Of a stretch of 64,000 bases of DNA, positions 26,304 through 35,125 are shown piece by piece. The stretch spans positions 372,001 to 436,000 of the forward strand of contig JADKDU010000002.1 of the NCBI GenBank assembly GCA_016714495.1, written 5' to 3'. The notes beneath the pieces were generated by a model. That model was not told where the DNA came from, made no database searches, and worked only from the letters and a program-made list of their open reading frames with translations. Source of the DNA: Hyphomonadaceae bacterium. GTDB taxonomy: Bacteria > Pseudomonadota > Alphaproteobacteria > Caulobacterales > Hyphomonadaceae. The stretch's first letter is position 1; every line of letters begins with the position of its first letter. Made by a program: the position numbers and the translations under genes.

Positions 26304-26962
26304 TGCGTTTCACCTCACTGATCGTCGCAACAGCTTCCTTGCTGTTCGGCGCCTTGCCTGCGAGCGCCCAGCCGTGGCAACCCGCCAATGGCGACACGCT
26401 CGCCTTCGACGTGTTGCGCGATGGCGGAGAGTTCGGCACGCACATCGTGAAGTTCACGCGCGATGGCGACTTGCTCACTGTGAAAACCGATGTCGCCCTG
26501 AAGGTCGCCTTCGGTCCGCTCACCTTTTTCGATTATGTGCACGACGTCACCGAGCGCTACAACGCGGGCAAGCTCGTGTGGGTTGGATCGCGCACCAAGA
26601 ATGACGGCAAGTGGAAAACGCTGTCGGTCCAACCCGAGGAGGGCGGGCTCGCTGTCAAAGGCCCAAGGTTCAAGGGCTTGCTCAAAGGCCTTGTTATTCC
26701 CTCCACGCACTGGAATCGCGACGAGATGAAACAGCCGACCATGTTCTCAACCGAGACGGGCGAGATGTTGCCGATCAAGGTGAAGGATCGCGGAAAGGAG
26801 TCGGTGAAGGTGGCTGGCCAGATGATCGAAGCACAGCGCTTCGATGTCGATTCTGAAATCGATGCGAGCTTCTGGTACGATGCATTCGGCCGCTGGGTGA
26901 AATGCGCGTTCGAGGCACAGGGCTCAAGAATCGAATACGTCTTGCGCGCCTTGCCCGGCTAG
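26303..26962 (+). CDS. DUF6134-family secreted protein
   Basis: This 219-residue protein has a cleavable signal (LIVATASLLFGALPASAQ). The mature domain is mostly beta, with DTLAFDVLRDGGEFGTHIVKF near its start and ASFWYDAFGRWVKCAFEAQGSRIEYVL at its end, matching the DUF6134 family of periplasmic proteins of unknown function. The overall shape, a barrel-like sheet around a conserved FDV...G.H motif, recalls lipid-binding periplasmic proteins, but that is only an impression. It overlaps the ChrR-like gene by one base, so the two form an operon and the cupin protein may regulate or sense conditions for it. Confidence 0.7.
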   Translation: MRFTSLIVATASLLFGALPASAQPWQPANGDTLAFDVLRDGGEFGTHIVKFTRDGDLLTVKTDVALKVAFGPLTFFDYVHDVTERYNAGKLVWVGSRTKNDGKWKTLSVQPEEGGLAVKGPRFKGLLKGLVIPSTHWNRDEMKQPTMFSTETGEMLPIKVKDRGKESVKVAGQMIEAQRFDVDSEIDASFWYDAFGRWVKCAFEAQGSRIEYVLRALPG

Positions 26963-27089
26963 ATCGCGCAATCGCGTATAGTCGCCTTTCCGCCCGTATC
27001 CGTTCGTGCTCGGAACCCGTTATGACGCAATCACATTGCGGAACGGCTCGTGACCAACATGCGTTTCCCTTCCGAGCGATTGAAACGCT

Positions 27090-27360
27090 TCGGCTGGCCT
27101 CACGCCGCGGCGCCAGCCAGCGCCGCAGGCGCAAAGGTCGAATGGCACGGTCGCGAAATACACAGGCGACGTCACGAATACACAGGTGACGTCACCAAGC
27201 TCGGCGTCGACATTGGCTATACCAGTGCCGGCGTGCTCGTCCGGGCGGTGGTCACCCGTCGAAAGACATGCGCCCGACGCACTCGAAGGCAATAGCGGCT
27301 TTTCCATCACCGCTGCCGTCGGCGCGATGGCGTCACGAGAAAGTCTGATCGCGAAGCGGC
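27090..27360 (+). pseudogene. Remnant of a DUF992-like gene with a 20-bp tandem duplication
   Basis: Fragments in different plus-strand frames resemble the DUF992 core. One frame reads NGTVAKYTGDVT up to about 27176. After a tandem duplication another frame reads EYTGDVTKLGVDIGYTSAGVLVRAVV. A third frame reads DALEGNSGFSITAAVGA further on. The expected signal-peptide N-terminus and conserved C-terminus are not recognisable, so this appears to be a decayed gene. The surrounding 26963-27408 interval otherwise holds no supported gene. The identification rests on a short motif and is tentative. Confidence 0.4.
27157..27195. repeat. Tandem 19/20-bp duplication containing GTGACGTCAC
   Basis: AATACACAGGCGACGTCAC (27157-27175) is repeated at 27177-27195 with one change (GGCGAC to GGTGAC), a 20-bp period. 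The second copy contains the perfect palindrome GTGACGTCAC. The duplication shifts the reading frame of the DUF992-like remnant, as expected for a slippage duplication. Confidence 0.8.
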
Positions 27361-27408
27361 AATCAAGAATTGGGCGGAAGGGCAATCTTACTTCCGCTTA
27401 TTCTTCGA

Positions 27409-27726
27409 TCAATCTGACGCCAGCTTGAGCCCGATAATTCCTGCAAGGATCAGTATGGCTGAACCAATGCGGATCGCCGTCGCCGCCTCGCCCAGCACTG
27501 CAATGCCGATCACGAACGCGCCGATCGCGCCAATACCGGTCCAGATCGTGTAAGCTGTTCCGAGAGGCAGAGACTTCATCGCCAGCGACAGCACGACAAA
27601 ACTCGCGATCATGGCGACAACGGCAATCGTCGCCTCCACCGGCTTCGACAGCCCATCCGAAACTTTCAGCATATAAGCCCAGAGGACTTCGAGAAGCCCC
27701 GCGATGCCCAGAAACATCCAGGCCAT
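27409..27726 (-). CDS. gdx: SMR-family guanidinium exporter (Gdx/SugE type)
   Basis: This 105-residue, four-helix small multidrug resistance protein begins MAWMFLGIAGLLEVLWAYMLK, with the essential membrane Glu13 and the adjacent Trp of the SugE/Gdx subgroup. It also carries the subgroup segment PLGTAYTIWTGIGAIGAFV. Gdx proteins are dual-topology dimers exchanging guanidinium for protons. The ATG at 27726 sits just after AGGAGGG and overrides an upstream in-frame codon. The assignment to Gdx rather than a general drug pump is strengthened by the guanidine-II riboswitch in its leader. It is a single gene, divergent from recO. Confidence 0.92.
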   Translation of the reverse strand: MAWMFLGIAGLLEVLWAYMLKVSDGLSKPVEATIAVVAMIASFVVLSLAMKSLPLGTAYTIWTGIGAIGAFVIGIAVLGEAATAIRIGSAILILAGIIGLKLASD

Positions 27727-27746
27727 ACGGCCCTCCTGCAATAGGT

Positions 27747-27790
27747 CGGGCCGTCCCGCGTGATTGCCCAAAGTGGGGGAGGTCGTCCTC
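27747..27790 (-). ncRNA. Guanidine-II (mini-ykkC) riboswitch upstream of gdx
   Basis: On the minus strand the leader carries two small hairpins with the diagnostic ACGR loops: GAGG-ACGA-CCTC at 27790-27779 and CGGG-ACGG-CCCG at 27758-27747, separated by 20 bases. The gdx ribosome-binding site AGGAGGG lies about eight bases after the second hairpin. Two ACGR-loop hairpins just before an SMR exporter gene is the defining architecture of the guanidine-II class. Ligand binding probably stabilises the loop-loop pairing and exposes the ribosome-binding site, raising exporter translation when guanidine accumulates. Confidence 0.85.
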
Positions 27791-27892
27791 GCTCAGCGCG
27801 ATGTGGGACAGGGGCGACCAAAGGTCAACACCGGCCATTCGGGGGCGCAGTCATGCGCTTGCGTTCACAGTTCAAGCGCCTATGCCTCCCCC

Positions 27893-28636
27893 ATGGCAGA
27901 ATGGAGCGACCGGGCGATATCGCTGGGGCTGAGGCGTTTCGGGGAAACCGGGGCGATCCTCGAAGTCTTCGCGCGTGAGCAGGGTCGTCGTCGCGGCATG
28001 GTCTATGGCGGCGCGAGCCAGAAGAAGCGTGCGCCGATGCAGCCCGGCAATACGCTGTCGGTGACGTGGAAGGCGCGGGCCGACGACAGTCTAGGCTTCT
28101 TCAACGCTGAAACCGACATCGAGCGCGCCGCCGTCCATATGGCCGACGGTGAAGCGCTCGCCGGCCTATCGGCGCTTGCCGAACTCCTCGCCGCCGCTCT
28201 GCCCGAAGGCGAGCCGAAACCCGCGCTTTATGACGCCGCCGAAACATTGCTCGACCTGCTCGGCAACAACGATGTCTGGCCCGCGCTGTTCGTCCGCTGG
28301 GAACTCGGCCTGCTGCAGATGCTGGGCTACGGCCTCGACCTGTCCAGCTGCGCGGTCTCCGGGGGCAAAGACGGTCTGACCCATGTGAGCCCCAAATCCG
28401 GCCGTGCGGTGCGCGGATCAGAAGCAACTGACTATATCGCGCGCCTCTTGCCGCTGCCGGCCTTCCTGATCGACAACACCGCGCCGGCGAACCCTGTGGA
28501 TATCCATACGGGCTTCCGCCTCACGGGACATTTCCTTTCCGAGCGACTATTCGCGGATCTCAACAAGCCAGTCCCCGAAGCGCGCTTCCTGATGATTGAC
28601 CGTCTGGAGCGAGCAGGGCGACTCTCACCGGGCTGA
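27893..28636 (+). CDS. recO: DNA repair protein RecO
   Basis: This 247-residue protein has the RecO layout: an N-terminal OB-fold (AISLGLRRFGETGAILEVFAREQGR, then GMVYGGASQK) and a helical domain ending in a degenerate zinc-ribbon region with CAVSGGKDGLTHVSPKSGRAV. RecO loads RecA on SSB-coated single strands in the RecFOR pathway. Only one cysteine remains in the ribbon, as in many alphaproteobacterial RecO proteins. The ATG at 27893 (MAEWSDRAI) is chosen. A longer frame upstream adds a sequence without family resemblance and would overlap the gdx leader. parC follows 13 bases after the stop. Confidence 0.9.
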   Translation: MAEWSDRAISLGLRRFGETGAILEVFAREQGRRRGMVYGGASQKKRAPMQPGNTLSVTWKARADDSLGFFNAETDIERAAVHMADGEALAGLSALAELLAAALPEGEPKPALYDAAETLLDLLGNNDVWPALFVRWELGLLQMLGYGLDLSSCAVSGGKDGLTHVSPKSGRAVRGSEATDYIARLLPLPAFLIDNTAPANPVDIHTGFRLTGHFLSERLFADLNKPVPEARFLMIDRLERAGRLSPG

Positions 28637-28649
28637 TTCGAGGACTTGT

Positions 28650-30894
28650 ATGGCCAGGAACACCACAATCGATCCGCCCGATAATGGCGGGGAGATCATC
28701 GATGAGCCGATGGGCGAGGCGCTGTCGCGCCGCTACCTCGCCTATGCGCTCTCCACGATCACATCACGCGCCCTGCCGGACGTGCGCGACGGCCTGAAGC
28801 CCGTCCACCGCCGCGTGCTCTACGCGATGTCGCAACTCGGTCTGAACCCGGGCGGGGGCCACCGCAAGTCCGCCACGGTGGTCGGTGAAGTCATCGGCAA
28901 ATACCACCCGCATGGCGACCAATCGATCTACGACGCCATGGTCCGCCTCGCGCAGGACTTCGCCACGCGCGCGCCGTTGGTCGATGGACAGGGCAATTTC
29001 GGCAACATTGATGGCGATGCGCCCGCCGCTTTCCGTTACACCGAAGCCGCTTACGCCCGCAGCCATGCTGCTGCTTGAGGGCCTCGATGATGACGCCGTC
29101 GATTTCCGCGACACCTATGACGAGCGCAATAAAGAGCCGGTCGTTCTCGCCGCCGGCTTCCCGAATCTGCTGGTCAATGGCTCGTCCGGCATCGCGGTCG
29201 GCATGGCTACATCGATCCCGCCGCACAACCCTTCCGAATGCATCGACGCCGCCGTCCATCTGCTCGAGCATCCGAGGGCCACTGTCGACGACCTGATGAA
29301 GATTGTCACCGGACCCGACTTCCCTACGGGAGGCGTCGTCGTTGAGTCGAAAGAAGGCCTGCGCGAAGTCTACGCCACCGGCCGTGGCGGCGTCCGCGTG
29401 CGCGCCAAATGGACCAAGGAAGACCTTGGCCGCGGCATGTGGCGCGTGATCGTCACCGAGATCCCCTACCAGGTGCAGAAATCCAAGCTGATGGAACGTC
29501 TGGCCGAACTGATCGAGACCAAGAAGGCCCCGCTGCTCGAAGACGCGATGGACGAGTCGACGGAAGACGTCCGCGTTGTCCTGACGCCCAAGTCGCGCAC
29601 CGTCGACGCCGAAGTCTTCATGGCTTCGCTCTTCCGCCAGTGCGAGCTGGAAACGCGCTTCCCTGTCAACATGAACGTGCTGGACCACGGCGTTCCCAAG
29701 GTCATGGGCCTGCGCGACATGCTCAACTGCTATCTCGATCACCGCCGCGAAGTGATCGTCCGCCGCAACAAGCACCGGCTCGGCAAGATCGAACACCGCC
29801 TCGAAGTGTTGGACGGCCTGCTCAAGGCCTACCTCAACATTGACGAGGTCATCCGGATCATCCGCTACGAAGACGATCCGAAAGCCGTCATGATGAAGAA
29901 GTTCCGCCTGTCGGATATTCAGGTGGAAGCCATCCTCAACATGCGCCTGCGCGCATTGCGCAAGCTCGAAGAGATCGAGATCAAGCGCGAGCATAAGGAG
30001 CTCTCGGAAGAGAAAGCCAACATCGAGAAACTGCTCAGCTCGACCGACCGCCAGTGGACCGAGGTCAAGCGCCAGCTCAGACAAGCCCGCGAGATCTTTG
30101 ATCCGTCAAAGAAACTCGGCAAACGTCGCTCACTATTCGATGTCGCCAAAGAGATCGACACCGAAGCCGCGCTTGAAGCGCTCATCGTGAAAGAGCCCGT
30201 CACAGTCGTCCTCTCTGAAAAGGGCTGGATCCGCGCTCTCAAGGGCCACAACCAGAAACTCGACGATCTGAAATTCAAGGAAGGCGACGAACTGGCCATG
30301 ACGCTTGAATGCCAGACCACCGATAAGGTTGTGCTGATGGCCGCCGGGGGGCGCGCCTTCACGCTCGGCGCAGACAAGCTGCCGGGGGGCAGGGGCCATG
30401 GCGAACCGATCAGGCTTAACCTTGAAGTGCCGGAATCCGAATCCATCGTCGGCATGTTCGTGCCGCAGGACAAGACGCGCCGCATCGTGGCGTCCACCAA
30501 GGGCTACGGCTTCATCGTGCCGGACGCAGAGCTGATCTCCTCCACCCGCAAGGGCAAGATCATCCTCAATGTCGGCCCGAAGGAATCGATGGCGGTGTGC
30601 CTCAAGGTCGAAGGCGATCTCACCGCCTCGATCGGCAAAAACCGCAAGCTCGTCATTTTCAAGACCGATGAGTTGCCTGAAATGGCGCGCGGGAAGGGCG
30701 TAAAGATCCAGTCCTTCGCCGACGGCGGCCTCCTGGATATCAAAACCTTCAATCGCGCCGACGGCCTCACCTGGAGCGACACAGCCGGCCGTCAGCAATC
30801 CGCCGACGACTGGAAAAGCTGGATCGGCAGACGCGCCCAATCCGGCCGCCTCGCCCCCCGCGGCTTCAACAAGAACGGCAAGTTCACGGGATAG
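28650..30894 (+). CDS. parC: DNA topoisomerase IV subunit A (frameshifted)
   Basis: ParC cleaves and rejoins DNA to decatenate chromosomes. The N-terminal frame from ATG 28650 (MARNTTIDPPDNGGE) carries YLAYALSTITSRALPDVRDGLKPVHRR and reaches the catalytic tyrosine in AFRYTEA. At about 29048 it shifts frame, and the rest (LTPAAMLLLEGLDDDAVDFRDTYDE onward, through the beta-propeller C-terminus ending GRLAPRGFNKNGKF) continues in the next frame to 30894. The combined length of about 748 residues is normal for alphaproteobacterial ParC. Comparison with the usual TEARLTP suggests two missing bases, or one extra. Because parC is essential, a sequence error is the likeliest reason. Confidence 0.9.
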
Positions 30895-30988
30895 CCGCCC
30901 GGGTCTGTCCGAGTTCGCAACATGTCTTCCTAGAAGCGCGCAGGGCGATTCGGGACCCATTGCGCCGATATGACAGCCTCACAATGGC

Positions 30989-31018
30989 TCCCGGCGTTCC
31001 GCTTCGCTCCGGCCGGGA
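30989..31018. repeat. REP-like hairpin between parC and a GNAT gene
   Basis: TCCCGGC (30989-30995) pairs with GCCGGGA (31012-31018) around a pyrimidine-rich loop. It sits between the convergent ends of parC and the GNAT gene. The short CCGGC...GCCGGGA form resembles intergenic palindromes widespread in alphaproteobacteria, and it may also help stop transcription from both sides. Confidence 0.5.
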
Positions 31019-31025
31019 CGACAAC

Positions 31026-31532
31026 CTATAACCCCAACCGCATGAACACGCGCGTGTTCAGATCGAGGAGTTTCGCCTGCTCGGTCTCGATAGCTGTCAT
31101 CCATGGCAGATAGTCGCCATGCGGCGCTTCGCTGAACCCCAGTTGCGCATAAAACGGCGCGTTCCACGGCGGCGTGCGAAACGTCGACAGGTACACGGCC
31201 CCCGCGCCCTTCGCCTTCGCCGCTTCCACAAACCGCGCCACCAGCGCCGCGCCAATGCCGCGTTTCTGATAAGCCGGATCGACATCCACCTCGCGCAGAT
31301 ATGCATCATCAAAATGCATCTCGCCGAATGCAAAGCCCGCGATGCGCCCTTCAACCTCCGCCACAAACGACAATCCCTGTTCGATCGACGCTGAATGGTC
31401 GCCGATCGCCGCCACAGCCATCGCATCGATATCGATCAGCCCCGACCCGCGAAACAGCTCCGCCGCCGCGCGTTCGATTTCCTGCAGCCGGAAGACATCG
31501 CCAGCTCGTCCAGGCCGTAGCTCAAGCCTCAC
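31026..31532 (-). CDS. GNAT family N-acetyltransferase
   Basis: This 168-residue acetyl-CoA-dependent transferase has the GNAT core: a beta-strand block DAYLREVDVDPAYQKRGIGAALVARF holding the acetyl-CoA loop (QKRGIGAA) and the later FYAQLGFSEAP motif B. The acceptor is unknown. The GTG start at 31532 overlaps the TGA stop of the upstream FAD monooxygenase (GTGA), so the two genes are probably translationally coupled. Confidence 0.87.
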   Translation of the reverse strand: MRLELRPGRAGDVFRLQEIERAAAELFRGSGLIDIDAMAVAAIGDHSASIEQGLSFVAEVEGRIAGFAFGEMHFDDAYLREVDVDPAYQKRGIGAALVARFVEAAKAKGAGAVYLSTFRTPPWNAPFYAQLGFSEAPHGDYLPWMTAIETEQAKLLDLNTRVFMRLGL

Positions 31533-32857
31533 GACGTGATCGAGCCCTGCAGAGCCGTGAAGAACCGCACCGCCAGAGGGCCATCGCGCAGCGCGTTGGC
31601 GTTCTCCATCATGTGCACCAGCCGCAGCCGGAACATCCGGAACTCCAGATCCTCCGCCGCCAGCTTGCGCAGCGTATTCGCCATGGCGCGGCTCATCACA
31701 AAATTGGCTGGCCGCTCGCCCTCCGTCTCCGGATAGACGTAGTCGGAGTTGATCGACAGGCTCCAGGCCCGCGCCGCAATATCCCCCGCAGCTGGCAGAT
31801 ACTCCGCCACCAACCCATCCAGCCCTGCGTCAGTCTCGGCGCGCTTGTCCAGCATACCTGCCAGCGCATCCGCCTCGCACGCCGCCACCGTCATTCCCTG
31901 GCCGTAGGTCGGGTTCACGCTGCTCAACGCATCGCCGATCGGTATCAGACCTTGCGGCCAAGTCTTTGCTTCCCACGCCTTGCGCCGCGTCGCCGTCGCC
32001 TTGCGGAAAGTGCGGATCTCGCTGGTCGCCTCCGCGCCGTCGATGCAGTCATGCACCCGCTTATCGAACGCTTTGGCGTAGTCGCGCAGCTGCTCGATCG
32101 TCTTGGGCGGTGAATCCCCGCCGCGCGCGCCCACCGACAGGATCCACTGATCATCCTCGATTGGCAGCAGGAAGCCGAACTGCTTCCCCGGCGGTCCCGG
32201 CAGGAAGAAGAACCCCGTGCTCTGTCCGCGATGCTCCGGCTTCTGCCGGAACTTAGCGCTGGCATACGCTACGTTGATCTTCACATCCTCGGTCTCGAAC
32301 GCGGCATGGCCATCCTCGGCCAGCTGCCGCATGAGCGGTCCCGTCATCCCCGTCGCATCTACGCAGAAATCTGCTCCAATCGTTGTCCCATCATCAAGCT
32401 CGGCACCCACGCACGTCCCACCCTCGACAACGAAGCGCTTCACGCTCGTCTCGTGCCTTATGCTCACGCCGGGCAGGGCGGCGACGCGCCTTCGCAGAAT
32501 GCTTTCATAGGCCGGCCGCGACAGGCTGGTGACGGTGAAGCCCGCGTCGCAATCCTCCATCCAGCCGCCGAAATCGAACACCTTCACATCGCGCCCAACC
32601 AACATCTCCCTGGCTCCCGCAGCGATGAACTCCCCCGTGATCCCCGGCAGCAGGCGCTCCAGGCTCAACTCGCCCGCCTTCAGCAACTGGTGCGTATGCG
32701 CGCCCTGTCCCACAGCGGTGCGTGGGGCCGCCCCGTCCGGCAGCGTGTCGCGATCCAGCACGATAACTGACGCAAACTGCCGCGCCAGCGCCGCCACCGC
32801 CGACAGCCCGCCCATGCCCGCGCCCACGACAATCGCCGTCCCGCCAAGCTTAGTCAT
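31529..32857 (-). CDS. FAD-dependent monooxygenase/epoxidase-like protein
   Basis: This 442-residue flavoprotein has an N-terminal Rossmann motif VVGAGMGGLSA followed by an acidic end (VLDRD). The second FAD block, LIPIGDALSSVNPTYGQGMTVAACEA, is the GD motif of p-hydroxybenzoate-hydroxylase-like monooxygenases and squalene-epoxidase-like enzymes. The middle contains FCVDATGMTGPLMRQLAE. It could hydroxylate or epoxidise a hydrophobic substrate; none is indicated by the neighbourhood. It shares an overlapping stop/start with the downstream GNAT gene, suggesting that the product may be acetylated or that the pair is merely co-expressed. There is no signal peptide; it is cytoplasmic or membrane-peripheral. 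Confidence 0.83.
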   Translation of the reverse strand: MTKLGGTAIVVGAGMGGLSAVAALARQFASVIVLDRDTLPDGAAPRTAVGQGAHTHQLLKAGELSLERLLPGITGEFIAAGAREMLVGRDVKVFDFGGWMEDCDAGFTVTSLSRPAYESILRRRVAALPGVSIRHETSVKRFVVEGGTCVGAELDDGTTIGADFCVDATGMTGPLMRQLAEDGHAAFETEDVKINVAYASAKFRQKPEHRGQSTGFFFLPGPPGKQFGFLLPIEDDQWILSVGARGGDSPPKTIEQLRDYAKAFDKRVHDCIDGAEATSEIRTFRKATATRRKAWEAKTWPQGLIPIGDALSSVNPTYGQGMTVAACEADALAGMLDKRAETDAGLDGLVAEYLPAAGDIAARAWSLSINSDYVYPETEGERPANFVMSRAMANTLRKLAAEDLEFRMFRLRLVHMMENANALRDGPLAVRFFTALQGSITS

Positions 32858-33025
32858 GTGTCATCCCTTGTTTTCGGTCCGATAGATCAGGTTCGCCGTT
32901 CAAAAACTAGCCGATCGGCCGCACGCGCCCAAGATGGCGCCTCGTACTGGATTCGCAGCCGTCTTGCTGTAGTTTGGCTACGCCGGGGAATCGGCAGGAC
33001 GGTCAAAAAGGGGCGCGCCTTGGAT

Positions 33026-33589
33026 ATGATGCCGATCTATATCGTGCTGGGCGTTATCGCGCTCATCGTGATTGCCATTATCGCGATCTATAACGGGCTG
33101 GTCTCCAAGCGGCAGACCGTGAACGAGGCCTTCTCGGGCATCGACGTGCAGCTGAAGCTGCGCCGCGAACTCGTCCCCAACCTGGTCGAGACCGTGAAGG
33201 GCTATGCGGCGCACGAGAAGTCGACGCTCGATGCTGTCATCGCCGCCCGCAACGCCGCCGCCAACGCACAAGGCCCCGCCGCTCTCGGCGCCGCGGAAGG
33301 CGCGCTATCGGGCGCGCTCGGCAAGCTGTTCGCCCTCGCCGAAGCCTATCCCGATCTCAAGGCCAGTCAGAACTTCCTCAACCTGCAGACCGAACTCTCT
33401 TCCATCGAAGACAAGGTCGCCGCCGCTCGCCGCTTCTACAATTCCGCGGTGAACGACTACAACACGGCCATTCAGCAATTCCCCGCGTCCATGATCGCCA
33501 GCTCCACTGGCTTCACGTCGCGCGAAATGTTCGATGTCGGCGAGGCCGAACGCGCGCAGATCAACATCGCGCCAACGGTGAAGTTCTAG
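33026..33589 (+). CDS. LemA family protein
   Basis: About 187 residues with the LemA hallmarks: one N-terminal transmembrane helix (IYIVLGVIALIVIAIIAIYN), then VNEAFSGIDVQLKLRRELVPNLVETVKGYA, and a coiled-coil body with FLNLQTELSSIEDKVAAARRFYN and YNTAIQQFP. The bulk is predicted to be helical and attached to the membrane. LemA proteins are widespread; the exact role is unsettled. AAAAAGGGG upstream suits a TTG at 33020 or the ATGs at 33026/33029. It is followed two bases later by a GNAT gene. Confidence 0.92.
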   Translation: MMPIYIVLGVIALIVIAIIAIYNGLVSKRQTVNEAFSGIDVQLKLRRELVPNLVETVKGYAAHEKSTLDAVIAARNAAANAQGPAALGAAEGALSGALGKLFALAEAYPDLKASQNFLNLQTELSSIEDKVAAARRFYNSAVNDYNTAIQQFPASMIASSTGFTSREMFDVGEAERAQINIAPTVKF

Positions 33590-33590
33590 G

Positions 33591-34055
33591 GTGAGCGTCG
33601 CGATCCGGTCCTTCCGGCCCGGAGACGAGGCCGCCTTCCGCGACATCAATCTTGAGTGGATAGAGCGTTTCTTCGCCGTCGAACAGAAGGATCGTGACGT
33701 CCTAGGCAATCCGGCGAAGTATATCCTCGATCCCGGCGGCGCGATCCTTCTGGCCGTCGATGGCGAAACGCCGATGGGCGTCGTCGCCCTGATGGTGATG
33801 GGCGATGGCTCCGTCGAGCTCGCCAAGATGGGCGTCCGCCCACAGGCACAGGGCAAGGGAGCAGGGCGCATGCTGATCGTCGCCGCCATCGAGAAGGCGC
33901 GAGAGATGGGCATGCGTCGCATCTACATCGAAACGAATTCCAGGCTCGGTCGCGCGCTCAAGCTCTATCACGACGCTGGCTTCCAGCCGCTCACCGAAAC
34001 GATCCCGTCGCCTTATGCGCGCGCCGATGTGCAGCTCGAGCTTTTCCTGAAGTAA
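33591..34055 (+). CDS. GNAT family N-acetyltransferase
   Basis: This 154-residue GNAT protein starts with GTG directly after the lemA-type gene (one base between stop and start). The acetyl-CoA-binding block is ELAKMGVRPQAQGKGAGRMLI (Q-G-K-G-A-G loop), followed by IYIETNSRLGRALKLYHDAGF, the usual motif B. The N-terminal EWIERFFAVEQKDRDVL segment is common in a MarR-associated acetyltransferase subgroup. The acceptor is unknown. The coupling to LemA looks like simple co-transcription. Confidence 0.87.
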   Translation: MSVAIRSFRPGDEAAFRDINLEWIERFFAVEQKDRDVLGNPAKYILDPGGAILLAVDGETPMGVVALMVMGDGSVELAKMGVRPQAQGKGAGRMLIVAAIEKAREMGMRRIYIETNSRLGRALKLYHDAGFQPLTETIPSPYARADVQLELFLK

Positions 34056-34125
34056 GCCGCTTGGCGCCGCAGGAACTCCACTGGGAAACACGCGTTCCGA
34101 CCATGCACTCCCTGGAGAAGCCGGC

Positions 34126-34389
34126 ATGGACAAGATTCCCGTTGCGCCTCCGCAGCCCGCCCACGTTCGCATCCCTGTCGAAGGTGTCGATCTGGCTGAT
34201 CAGAATGACCCCAACGCCGCGGGCCATGCCGAAGGCGATGAAAATGTCCGCCCGGCAGGCGATGTCGCCTATGTCGAAAACGAAGGTTTGGTGAGGCAGA
34301 AAGCTCGCGAATCCGCTGGCTCTGTCGAAGGCGCCGACGGCGCCGGGCATGCCGCAACCGAAGCCGTCCAACGCGGTCGAACCGCTTAG
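34126..34389 (+). CDS. Small acidic hypothetical protein, probably disordered
   Basis: This 87-residue product is rich in Ala, Gly, Glu and Asp with few hydrophobic residues (for example DLADQNDPNAAGHAEGDENV), and so is probably unstructured. GGAG lies about 10 bases before the ATG, and codon use looks like that of the neighbours, which favours a real gene. There is no domain, signal or membrane segment. It follows the GNAT gene by about 70 bases. Confidence 0.5.
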   Translation: MDKIPVAPPQPAHVRIPVEGVDLADQNDPNAAGHAEGDENVRPAGDVAYVENEGLVRQKARESAGSVEGADGAGHAATEAVQRGRTA

Positions 34390-35087
34390 TTCCAGGGCGA
34401 TAGTTCCAAGATACGCCGGAGCCATTTTCGAAGCGCCATCCTATCCGATGGCGCTTCGAAGCGTGCTCACTGAAGCCAGAGCGTGCAGGACAAGCGGCTC
34501 CAAACTCAGAGGATGGCGAAAAACCGTCGCTCCTGATTTCAAACCGCAGCCGCAATCTGTAGGACAGCCCCCGGGGCAGAATCCACCGGCCCCGGAGCGG
34601 CCGCACACTCCACCGATGTACGAGCTGTCGCAAATCATCCTCTGGCCCCTCGCCCAGCCAAGGCTGTGGAGACGGACCTCATCGACATCATCCGAACAGG
34701 CTTTGCGCTTTTCGCTGTCGACGAAACCCACGTTGCAATGGCAAGCGATCTCGGTCACTGCGCCATCGTCGCGGCCCCCACGGCCAACGCTCACGCCAAG
34801 CTCGCCTGATGATTTGTGTCCGCGCCTGAAAGCTCGCCGGCGTTCGCTCCCATAGCCGTGGCTTCGAGCCGAACTTTAGCGCCACAAGCTCCCGCCACAC
34901 GCCCGAGACCTGCTGGCGCAACTTCCCCCGTCTGGTGCTCCGCTTCAACGATCGCGAGCGTCTCGCCCATCTCAGCGCCGAACGCCTGGTCCGCAACCAT
35001 CTTCGCACAATCCGATGAGACAAGGAGGCAGCCACGCGCGCGGACCCCCTTCAACACGTCGAATGTCGATTGTTCAAAAACGCCTAC
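34390..35087. other. Gene-poor region with one copy of a dispersed repeat
   Basis: About 700 bases without a supported gene. Frames are open on both strands, including a minus-strand 107-codon frame at 34791-35114. None has a ribosome-binding site or recognisable domain, and that one overlaps the bpt terminator. The notable content is a repeat (34461-34595) shared with 37611-37746. Confidence 0.5.
34461..34595. repeat. Dispersed intergenic repeat, copy A
   Basis: This stretch matches 37611-37746 imperfectly over its length. An identical 20-base core (GAGGATGGCGAAAAACC with three flanking bases) lies at 34506-34525, and CTGTAGGACAGC at 34557-34568 is also shared. It lies in non-coding DNA about 3.1 kb from copy B. 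Confidence 0.75.
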
Positions 35088-35107
35088 CTCAGAAGCCAGC
35101 TTCTGAG
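35076..35107 (-). terminator. Probable terminator downstream of bpt
   Basis: On the minus strand CTCAGAAGC pairs with GCTTCTGAG (35107-35088, nine pairs, two-base loop), followed eight bases later by TTTTT (35080-35076). It begins about 18 bases after the bpt stop. Confidence 0.6.
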
Positions 35108-35125
35108 ACCGCATCCGCGTACACG

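Noticed and set aside
34791..35114. 107-codon minus-strand gene after bpt
   Set aside because: It has no ribosome-binding site or recognisable domain, and its start lies next to the bpt terminator hairpin.
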